A stretch of 64,000 nucleotides of DNA from Myxococcales bacterium. GTDB lineage: Bacteria > Myxococcota_A > Polyangia > Polyangiales > Polyangiaceae. Positions 16,046 to 22,929 of this stretch are shown one piece after another. The notes beneath the pieces were generated by a model. The model was not told where the DNA came from. It made no database searches and saw only the letters and a list, made by a program, of their open reading frames with translations. A program made the translations under genes and the position numbers. The stretch is taken from the NCBI GenBank assembly GCA_016712525.1, contig JADJQX010000001.1, forward strand, positions 2,665,852 to 2,729,851. The letters are read 5' to 3'. How positions within the stretch are numbered: the first letter of the stretch is position 1; each line of letters begins with the position of its first letter.

Positions 16046-18526
16046 TCACGGCGTGACGATGTCGGTCGCGCCGCGGGGCATGACCTTCGGATTGTTGAAC
16101 GAATACCCGCAGATACCCACGATCTTGGTGAACGTGGTGCCCACGGCGTACGTGTTGTCGAGCGCCGCGTAGCAGGCGTCGTCCACGCGGAGCACGCCGT
16201 CGATCTGGAACTCGTCGAAGTCCTGAGCGCCGTCGGCGTTCATGAGCGACACGGTCGACGAGTCGATCTGGCAGAGCATGCCCTCGTAGGGCTCGCCCTG
16301 CGCGTTGTCGGCGTACACCGCCGAGGCGATGACGTACGGGTTGAAGGGCAGCGTCGTCGTGGCGGCGACGACGGTGATGCGCGGGTTCGTGATGGTGGTC
16401 ACGTTGAAGCGCTCGGCGTACTTGCCCGCGATCTTGACCTGGTTGCCCACGGCCACGGTGGGCGTGGCGGAGCCGGTGCTCACGAAGAAGCCCGAGAACG
16501 GGTCGGTCGAGTTGATCTGGACGAAGAAGCCCTTGTCGCTGTCCGTGCGGATGGCCGTCACGTAGAGGTTCTCGAGGCGGACCTCCTCACCGGCCTTGGG
16601 GTGGTTCGGGTTCGCCGGGTCGCGGAGCTCTTGCACGGTGACGAGCTTGGCGCAGTCGTCCTGAGCCGGGTTCGGCACCTCGGGGCAGTTGTCGACGCCG
16701 TTCAAGACGCCGTCGCCGTCGATGTCGTCGGCCGAGGGGGGCGTGCAGGCCTCGCCGGCCTCGAGCGGGCACTTGTCGCACGCGTCACCGATGCCGTCGT
16801 TGTCGGCGTCGGCCTGGTTCGGGCCGGTCATGGGGCGCGGCGGGTTGAACGTGGTCGGGCAGTTGTCCGTCGCGTTGGGCACGCCGTCGCCGTCGCTGTC
16901 GGCCGCGGTGATGCCCGCGGTGTACGTGGAGCGGTAGGGCACGCACGAGGGCTCGTCCGTCGGCTTCTGGTTCTTGCAGAAGAAGAGCGGGTACTTGCCG
17001 CCCGCCGCGTCGGTCTCGCCGGCGGTGCGGATGGCCGCGAGCGTGGCCGCGTTGTTCGTGTCCTTCGCGACGCAGGCCTTCTTGGCGACGCCGCAGACGT
17101 CGAGGTCCTCGCAGGTGGCGCCGTCGATCGCGGGCAGCTTGAGCACGTTGGTGTCGCCGTAGAGGGCCTTGCCGCCGCGGAGCACGAGCACCGTGTCCTC
17201 GACGCCGGCGTCGATCACGGCGCGGTAGCTCTTGCTGGTCTTCGCGTCGAAGAGGGCGATGTCGGCCGCGTAGCCGGCCTTGAGCATGCCGGTGACCTTA
17301 TGGAAACCGGTGGCGAACGCCGCGTTCTGCGTGACCATCTTCCAGAGGGCTTTGTCCGAGAAATGCTTGTTGAAGTATTTCTGGTTGAGCTCGTCGGCGC
17401 AGCGGAGCTCACGGGCCATGTTCATCGAGCCCGAGGCCACCCAGTCGGTGCCGAGCGAGATCTGCACGCCCATGCGGTCGTACATGGCGACCGAGGCCGT
17501 GTCGCCGTAAAGGTCGACGTTCGAGCGAGGCGACCACACGAGGGCGGTCATGTCGGCGCGGTACTTGGCCACGTCGGCCGGGGTGACCGCGATGCCGTGG
17601 ACGACGCCGGTCTGCTTCTGGATGAGGTCGTGCGTGTCGCCGTCTTGGCTCTGGCAGGTGAACTCGGCGTGGGCCGAGTCGTCGATGCCCTCGGAGATGT
17701 GCGGGAGGTAGCCGTCGAGCGAGGCGATGCTGGCCGCGGTGGTGCGCGTGCCCGTCCAACCGCTGCACGTCGTGGGGAAGGTCGTGAGGTTGCTGTCCCC
17801 GAGCGGGAACGTGTCCGAGTCGGCGACTTGGCCGTCGAGGCCCTCGAGCTGTGCGGCTCCGTTGTCGAGGTTGCGGAGGAGGCCCGCGACGCCGCCCGCG
17901 CCCGCCGTGGCCGTGGCGCCGCTCATGACGAAGCGGAGCTCGGCGTGGCGAACGACGTTGGCCGGAGCGCTGCCGCGCGTCGAGATCGCGCGGTGACCGC
18001 GCACGCCCTTGCGCCAGTCGTGGCGGTGCTCGAAGCGCTCGGTCCCGTGCGTCTTCGGGGGGTTGTTCGCGAAGGCGATGTGGTCGTGCGGGTTGATGAG
18101 GCCCGGCGAGATGACGACGTCCGTGCAGGTGACGACCGAAGCCGCGGCGTACCCCGGCGCCGTGGAACAGTCCGCCCCCGCGCACACGATGGTGGCGCCG
18201 TCGTAGAAGACCTCGCCCGCGTCGGCCACCGTCTCGGGCAGGAGCACCGTGCCCTTGAGGACCACGCCCTTCGTACCCGTCTTGGTCTGCTTGCAGAGAT
18301 CCCTCGCCACGGGGCCGCCGTCGGGGGTCGAGCCGTCGGGCCGCGAGCCGTCGGGGGTCGAGCCGTCGGTCGAGCCGTCCTTCTTGATGCCCGTGTCGGG
18401 CGTGCCGCTGTCGTCGACGGGGGTGGAGGCGTCGTCCTGGGGGACGATGTCGGTGTCGCCACAGGCGGCGCCCAGGTACGTGACGCCGAAGGCGAAGGGC
18501 AGGAGGAAGAACGGCAGTCGTTTCAT
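16046..18526 (-). CDS. Amidohydrolase lipoprotein with thrombospondin-3-type calcium repeats
   Basis: 826 residues. The lipobox is LGAAC (Cys22), followed by a Thr/Asp/Gly/Pro-rich linker with repeated STPDG units (about 50-71). The amidohydrolase part (about 85-490) carries the metal-binding PHDH (His147, His149), a later GVVHGI and SLGTDW (metal Asp). It ends in an ADIALFD segment typical of cyclic amidohydrolases. Next come Asp-rich DSDGDGVPNATDNCP and DIDGDGVLNGVDNCP repeats (about 560-650), thrombospondin type-3 calcium loops. The last about 170 residues are a strand-rich domain resembling an OB-fold DUF5689-like region. Likely surface-anchored; the substrate is not predictable. The ATG at 18526 fits the signal peptide. 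Confidence 0.88.
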   Translation of the reverse strand: MKRLPFFLLPFAFGVTYLGAACGDTDIVPQDDASTPVDDSGTPDTGIKKDGSTDGSTPDGSRPDGSTPDGGPVARDLCKQTKTGTKGVVLKGTVLLPETVADAGEVFYDGATIVCAGADCSTAPGYAAASVVTCTDVVISPGLINPHDHIAFANNPPKTHGTERFEHRHDWRKGVRGHRAISTRGSAPANVVRHAELRFVMSGATATAGAGGVAGLLRNLDNGAAQLEGLDGQVADSDTFPLGDSNLTTFPTTCSGWTGTRTTAASIASLDGYLPHISEGIDDSAHAEFTCQSQDGDTHDLIQKQTGVVHGIAVTPADVAKYRADMTALVWSPRSNVDLYGDTASVAMYDRMGVQISLGTDWVASGSMNMARELRCADELNQKYFNKHFSDKALWKMVTQNAAFATGFHKVTGMLKAGYAADIALFDAKTSKSYRAVIDAGVEDTVLVLRGGKALYGDTNVLKLPAIDGATCEDLDVCGVAKKACVAKDTNNAATLAAIRTAGETDAAGGKYPLFFCKNQKPTDEPSCVPYRSTYTAGITAADSDGDGVPNATDNCPTTFNPPRPMTGPNQADADNDGIGDACDKCPLEAGEACTPPSADDIDGDGVLNGVDNCPEVPNPAQDDCAKLVTVQELRDPANPNHPKAGEEVRLENLYVTAIRTDSDKGFFVQINSTDPFSGFFVSTGSATPTVAVGNQVKIAGKYAERFNVTTITNPRITVVAATTTLPFNPYVIASAVYADNAQGEPYEGMLCQIDSSTVSLMNADGAQDFDEFQIDGVLRVDDACYAALDNTYAVGTTFTKIVGICGYSFNNPKVMPRGATDIVTP

Positions 18527-18677
18527 GGGGTTCTCTCGGTTGGGGTCGGGCTCACGGGGGCCGTGAAAGCCGTGCACCATACTCCGCCGTAAAGAATGTG
18601 CACGTGCCCATGGCGTGACGGCCGTGCGAAGGGCTCGCGGCGTAGCTCACCCCTGCGTGACGTGAGGCCTCAGGGGC

Positions 18678-18718
18678 CGGAAATTCCCGCATGACCTTGC
18701 AGGAACCAGGAATTTCCG
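18678..18718 (+). promoter_or_regulatory. 10-bp inverted repeat upstream of radical SAM gene
   Basis: CGGAAATTCC (18678-18687) and GGAATTTCCG (18709-18718) are perfect reverse complements separated by 21 bases, so their centres are about three helical turns apart. The right arm ends 15 bases before the ATG at 18734. Each arm is AT-rich in a GC-rich setting. It looks like a two-site operator or a hairpin at the 5' end of the message; the binding protein is unknown. Confidence 0.5.
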
Positions 18719-18733
18719 TAGAAGAGCGCCCAC

Positions 18734-20233
18734 ATGACCGCACCCGACGTGCTCCGAGAGCGCATCCGTCAGAGGCTCGCCGCCGAGGTGGGGCGCATCG
18801 AGAAGGAGGCGCCCTTCACCGTGGCCCTCTCGTACCCCTCGCCGTACGCGGCGGGCATGAGCTCGCTCGGCTACCAGCGCATCTACCGCGCGATCATGGA
18901 GGCCCCCGGGCTCGGCTGCGAGCGCGTCTTCTTGGACGACGAGGCCGAGGGCACGGCGAGCGAGCAGGGCCGCCCGGTGAGCTACGAGAGCCGCCGCTTC
19001 TTGGGTGACTTCCCGGTCATCGCGTTCAGCGTCGCGTACGAGCTCGAGATCGCTGGCGTGGTGGCGCTCATGGACGCGGCCAAGATCCCCGTGCTCCGCG
19101 CCGAGCGGGACGACACTCACCCGTTCGTGCTCATGGGCGGCCCGCTCACGTTCTCGAACCCGCTGCCGCTCGCGGGCCTGGCCGACGCCATCGTGATCGG
19201 CGAGGCCGAGGAGCTCGTGCCCGAGGTGCTGCGTGTGCTCGAGGCGACGCCCAAGCGCGCCGACCGCCTGGCCGCGCTCGCCAAGATCCCTCACGTGTTC
19301 GTGCCCGAGGAGCACGGGGCCATTTTGCCGACGGTGGCCAAGGTGGACGACGCGCTCATCCCCGCGTGGGCGCCCATTCGCACGCCGCACGCGGTGCTGT
19401 CGGACATGTTCTTGCTCGAGACGGAGCGCGGCTGCTCCCGCATGTGCACCTATTGTGTCATGCGGAGGAGCACGAACGGCGGAATGCGCATGGCCCCGAT
19501 GGAGCGCATTTTGGAGCTCATTCCGGCCGACGCGAAGCGTGTGGGGCTCGTCGGCGCGGCGGTGAGCGATCACCCGCGTATCGTGAATATCGTGAATACG
19601 CTGGCCGACCAGGGCCGCGAGGTGGGGCTCTCGTCGCTCCGGCCCGATAGGCTATCGGACGACTTCGTGGCCGCGTTGAAGCGCGCCGGGTACAAGACGC
19701 TCACGACGGCCATGGACGGCCCGAGCGAGCGTATGCGCGCCCTGCTCGAGCGCAAAGCCAAAGAGAAGAACCTTATCTTGGCGGCCGAGCGCGCCAAGAA
19801 ACACGGCATGGACCGCCTCAAGCTCTATTTGATGATCGGCCTCCCCGGCGAGGACGAGAGCGACATCGATGAGTGCGTGAGGTTCACCACCGAGCTCTCC
19901 AAGATCGTGCCCGTGAGCTTGGGTATCGCGCCCTTCTGCGCCAAACGGAATACACCTTTGGACGGCGAGCCCTTCGCGGGGGTCGACGTCGTGAAGAAGC
20001 GCCTCGACCGGCTGACGCGCGGCCTCCGTGGCCGTGCCGACGTACGCAGCACGAGCGCAAAATGGGCGTGGGTCGAGTACGTGCTCGCCCAGGGCGGCGA
20101 GGCCGAGGGCATCGCGGTGGTCGACGCGGTCCGCAAGGGTGGGGGCTTCGGAGAGTACAAGCGGGCCTTCTCGGAGCTCGAGAAGCGCGTCGGCAAGGGG
20201 AGGCGAAGGAGCCTCGCCGTCGCCGTGGTGTGA
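18734..20233 (+). CDS. B12-binding-type radical SAM protein
   Basis: 499 residues. An N-terminal about 180-residue domain shows the cobalamin-binding-like fold often preceding radical SAM cores (VIAFSVAYELEIAGVVALM, FVLMGGPLTF, ADAIVIGEAEE). The core begins with ETERGCSRMCTYC: Cys234, Cys238 and Cys241 form the CxxxCxxC cluster motif. Downstream are the usual LSSLRPDRLSDDF and LKLYLMIGLPGEDESD strands. A short C-terminal domain follows. The DxHxxG cobalamin motif is not evident, so B12 dependence is uncertain. Such proteins include methylthiotransferase relatives and many uncharacterised enzymes. No pathway partner is adjacent. Start chosen at 18734, directly after the inverted repeat. Confidence 0.9.
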   Translation: MTAPDVLRERIRQRLAAEVGRIEKEAPFTVALSYPSPYAAGMSSLGYQRIYRAIMEAPGLGCERVFLDDEAEGTASEQGRPVSYESRRFLGDFPVIAFSVAYELEIAGVVALMDAAKIPVLRAERDDTHPFVLMGGPLTFSNPLPLAGLADAIVIGEAEELVPEVLRVLEATPKRADRLAALAKIPHVFVPEEHGAILPTVAKVDDALIPAWAPIRTPHAVLSDMFLLETERGCSRMCTYCVMRRSTNGGMRMAPMERILELIPADAKRVGLVGAAVSDHPRIVNIVNTLADQGREVGLSSLRPDRLSDDFVAALKRAGYKTLTTAMDGPSERMRALLERKAKEKNLILAAERAKKHGMDRLKLYLMIGLPGEDESDIDECVRFTTELSKIVPVSLGIAPFCAKRNTPLDGEPFAGVDVVKKRLDRLTRGLRGRADVRSTSAKWAWVEYVLAQGGEAEGIAVVDAVRKGGGFGEYKRAFSELEKRVGKGRRRSLAVAVV

Positions 20234-20323
20234 GGGGGAGAGAGCTTGTGTAGCTTGTGTGGGGGACCGGGGCTCGGGGCTACCCCACTTGTGCCTGGAG
20301 CGGCGCCCATCTAGCGTAGCAAC

Positions 20324-20941
20324 ATGTACGATGAGCTCGTGATCGCCCCGGGCGACGTAGTGGCGGATCGCTACAGGGTCCTCAGCGTGATCGCCACGGG
20401 GACGCGGTCGGTCGTCCTCTGGGCCGAGCAGCGCCTAGGGCAGGCCGAGCGGCAGGTCGTGTTGCAGCTCTTTCTGGACGCCAGCCACGAGACGCAACGG
20501 GCCGCAAACGACCTGGCGGGGGCGCGTATGCGCGAGCGATCCATGGCACCTTGGCTCGCCCCGATCGACTTTGGAATGACGACATCGGGTCGAGTGTTCT
20601 TGGTATTTGCCTACGTCGACGGCTTCGACCCGAGGCACTTGTTCTCGCCGCCCCTGTCCCCGGCTCCCGGCGATTTCGTGCAGGAGAGATACCGTATCGA
20701 ACGGGTAGTAGAGGTGGACGACTTGGCCGTGACGTATGAGGGGGTGCATGAGGGGCTCGGGCAGAGTGTTCAGTTGTACGTCCTTCGAAGCGAGCTCGCG
20801 GGATCCGAGAGCCACCACCGGCAGATCGTCGATCTCGCCCTCACTTCGGCGAGGGACCCCGACAGCCCCCGACGGGTCGTCGACGTTGGGACGCTGGATG
20901 ACGGCCGACCCTTCATGGTGATCGTCCCCCCACGGCAGTGA
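20324..20941 (+). CDS. Protein with two degenerate kinase N-lobes
   Basis: 205 residues made of two related halves. Copy 1 (about 10-107) opens GDVVADRYRVL and copy 2 (about 116-201) opens GDFVQERYRIE. Both look like the start of bacterial Ser/Thr kinase domains, and each ends in a strand of the hinge type (GRVFLVFAYVDG; GRPFMVIV). Gly-loop glycines are missing and the strand-3 Lys is replaced (VVLQLF; VQLYVL). There is no catalytic loop or C-lobe in either half, so kinase activity is very unlikely. It may be a binding scaffold or a decayed kinase remnant. The stop lies 18 bases before a dense repeat array, raising the question of truncation. No signal peptide or TM. Confidence 0.6.
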   Translation: MYDELVIAPGDVVADRYRVLSVIATGTRSVVLWAEQRLGQAERQVVLQLFLDASHETQRAANDLAGARMRERSMAPWLAPIDFGMTTSGRVFLVFAYVDGFDPRHLFSPPLSPAPGDFVQERYRIERVVEVDDLAVTYEGVHEGLGQSVQLYVLRSELAGSESHHRQIVDLALTSARDPDSPRRVVDVGTLDDGRPFMVIVPPRQ

Positions 20942-20958
20942 TAGCGTGATGCTCCCGA

Positions 20959-21500
20959 GAAGAGCCGACCGACGTTGGCGCCAAGTCCGCGAAAGTAGGA
21001 GAAGAGCCGACCGCCGTCGCGAAAGCAGGAGAAGGGCCGACCGACGTTGGCGCCGAGAGAAGAGCCGACCGAAGAAGAGCCGACCGAAAGAAGAGCCGAC
21101 CGAAAGAAGAGCCGACAAGAAGAGCCGACCGACGTTGGCGCCAAGTCCGCGAAAGAAGAGCCGACCGACGTAAGAAGAGCCGACCGACGTTGGCGCCAAG
21201 TCCGAAGAAGAGCCGACCGACGTTGGCGCCAAGTCCGCGAAAGTAGGCGAGAACAGGAGCTGATCAGAAGATCCCAGCAGATCAGAAGATCCCTGCCTGA
21301 AGAACCGACCGACGTAGGATCCCTGCCTGAAGAACCGACCGACGTTGCCTGCGAAAGCGCCAGAAGATCCGACCGACCTTCGCCAGAAGATCCGACCGAC
21401 CTTGGCGCCAAGTGCGCGAAATCACTAGGGCGATCGCGAGCGGAACCGAGAAGGTCCGACCGACGACCGGGGAAGAACCGACCGACGTTGGCGCCAAGTA
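20959..21500 (+). repeat. Interspersed repeat array (REP-like, direct orientation)
   Basis: The array is built from variants of GAAGAGCCGACCGACGTTGG followed by CGCCAAGTCCGCGAAAG. The core GACGTTGGCGCC occurs six times (near 20971, 21042, 21131, 21187, 21220 and 21483) plus a CCTTGGCGCC variant near 21399, mixed with shorter GAAGAGCCGACCGA units. Each full copy contains the 10-bp palindrome TTGGCGCCAA. Spacing is irregular and copies degenerate toward the right, so it is neither a CRISPR nor a simple tandem repeat. The same unit appears inverted at 22536-22624 and singly at 32567-32607. The whole 682 bases between 20941 and 21624 carry no convincing gene. Confidence 0.85.
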
Positions 21501-21553
21501 GGCCAGGCACTCGAGGGCCTGGCCAGGCCACCCCCAAGACGTGGCCGGGCCAC
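21501..21553. repeat. Two hairpins just upstream of the transposase remnant
   Basis: GGCCAGGC (21501-21508) pairs with GCCTGGCC (21517-21524) around an 8-base loop. GTGGCC-G-GGCCAC (21541-21553) is a second dyad. They lie between the repeat array and the transposase start at 21624. Y1/HUH and REP-associated enzymes recognise hairpins of this kind, so these may be the element's end structures. That role is inferred. Confidence 0.45.
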
Positions 21554-21623
21554 CCAGAAGATCCCATCTTGCCCGGCATTTTTCGCAATTTCGCGTTGGC
21601 CCGCGACGTGCCTAGTGGGCGGT

Positions 21624-22539
21624 ATGTCCAACCCTCGTCGCATCGTTCCGGGCACCACCTACCTCGTCACGCGCAGGACCACGCGCCGCTACTTCCTCTT
21701 GAACCCGGACAAGCGGCGCATGCTGCTCGCGTTCTACTGGTACGCGACCGCCGTGCTCGCCGCAGAGTTTGGCATCGAGATCCATGCGGTGCAGATGCTC
21801 TCGAACCACCTTCACGAGGTGCTGACCGACACGCGCGGTGAGCTGCCAAAATTCCTTTCGCAGAGAAATCGCCTGCTCGCGAACGCCATCAAGGTGCTGC
21901 GTGGGTGGCCGGAGGAGGTCTTTTCGCGCGAGGGTGCGAGCGTGGTGGCGCTCTATGGCGAGGATGCGGTGCTGCAGAAGATCGGCTACACGCTCGCGAA
22001 CGTGGTCGAAGCGGGCCTCGTCTCGAGCCCCGAGGATTGGCCGGGTGTGACGCTCGCGGCGACCGACATCGGCACGCGCACGTTCCGTGTGGCGCGGCCC
22101 GAGGTGTACTTCGACGCGGAGAACACGCGTTGGCCTGCCATGGCCGAGATCGCGATCACGGTGCCGCGCTCGCTCGAGGCGAGCTCCGGTCACGAAGGGG
22201 CGCGGAGCGCATCGTCTCCGCGGTGAACGCGGCGGTCGAGAAGGCGCGCATCGTGGCGCGGAAGGCGGGAAGTTCGTGCGCTCGCTCGAGTGGATTTTCG
22301 CGGTGCCGCATACGACGCGTGCGTCGTCGTTCGAGAAGGAAGGGGCGCGGAACCCGAGCTTCGCGGCGGGCGGGAACGTCGAGATGGCTGTGCGCGCGAT
22401 GAAGGAGCGGGCGGCGTTTTTGGGGGCGTATAGGGAGGCGTTCACGAAGATGAGGAACGCGGTGCGGGATGTGCTGTTTCCAGCGGGGACGTGGCGCCTC
22501 TTTCGCGAGCTCGGCGTCAACGTGGTTTCAACCACTTAG
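21624..22539 (+). pseudogene. REP-associated (Y1/HUH-like) transposase, frameshifted
   Basis: The first frame (21624-22226) gives about 200 residues. It starts MSNPRRIVPGTTYLVTRR and carries the HUH motif in MLSNHLHEV (His62, His64), as in IS200/IS605-like and REP-associated transposases. No Tyr is seen in the following helix (residues 75-95), where Y1 enzymes keep the nucleophile. After about 22200 the family-like reading moves to a second frame (ERIVSAVNAAVEKARIVARK) and near 22268 to a third (KFVRSLEWIFAVPHTTRAS ... GTWRLFRELGVNV), ending at 22539. Two frameshifts mean a decayed gene, barring sequencing error. The final TAG lies inside an inverted copy of the flanking repeat. Associated enzymes of this family mobilise REP palindromes. 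Confidence 0.8.
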
Positions 22540-22624
22540 CGCCAACGTCGGTCGGATCTCCCCCCTGGTCGCGTCGGTCGGATCTCCCCCCCTGGTCGCT
22601 TAGCGCCAACGTCGGTCGGATCTC
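22536..22624 (-). repeat. REP-like repeat copies in inverted orientation
   Basis: Two copies of CTTAGCGCCAACGTCGGTCG followed by GATCTCC (22536-22561 and about 22598-22624) and one partial GTCGGTCGGATCTCC (from about 22573). They are reverse complements of the unit at 20959-21500. The array on the right of the transposase remnant therefore mirrors the array on its left. Confidence 0.85.
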
Positions 22625-22929
22625 CCTCCCCCCGCTCTCGAAGCTACGAACCAAGCCCACCCCTTGGCGCGCCCTCTTGGCGCGCCCGCCTCGCGAGCTT
22701 CACGATGCCAAGACCCCCCCGAGGCCCCCGAGGATGCCGATTGAGCTCCGAGGGAACCTTTCGCGGACCAAGGTGACCAACCCCCGATGGGCGCCGCTCG
22801 TGCGCTTGTTGCCCGTGGCGTCATCCCCGACGTAGCATCGTTTTTTGTGGCCACAGGCCGCGTGGGGAGAACGAAACGCGGCGTCGTGCGTACGACGCTT
22901 CCCGCTCCCTTTCGGAGAGAAACCTGCCG
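22625..22929. other. Non-coding leader of the VIT/vWA operon
   Basis: About 305 bases between the inverted repeats and the VIT/vWA gene. No coding frame is credible. It includes a C-rich start and an AT-richer stretch near 22840-22850 (a T-rich run after TAGCATCG). The ribosome-binding region is probably CGGAGAG (about 22914-22920). The operon promoter must lie here, but no promoter can be assigned with confidence. Confidence 0.4.

Noticed and set aside
16043..18592. An 849-codon + strand open frame opposite the amidohydrolase
   Set aside because: Composed of Arg/Val/His/Ala runs without domains; the opposite strand has a signal peptide, metal motifs and calcium repeats.
18734..20233. RiPP biosynthesis gene cluster around the radical SAM genes
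   Set aside because: No precursor-like small gene, transporter or leader-binding protein beside either radical SAM gene.
20959..21500. CRISPR array
   Set aside because: Units are irregular in length, degenerate and overlapping, spacers are not distinct, and no cas gene is near.
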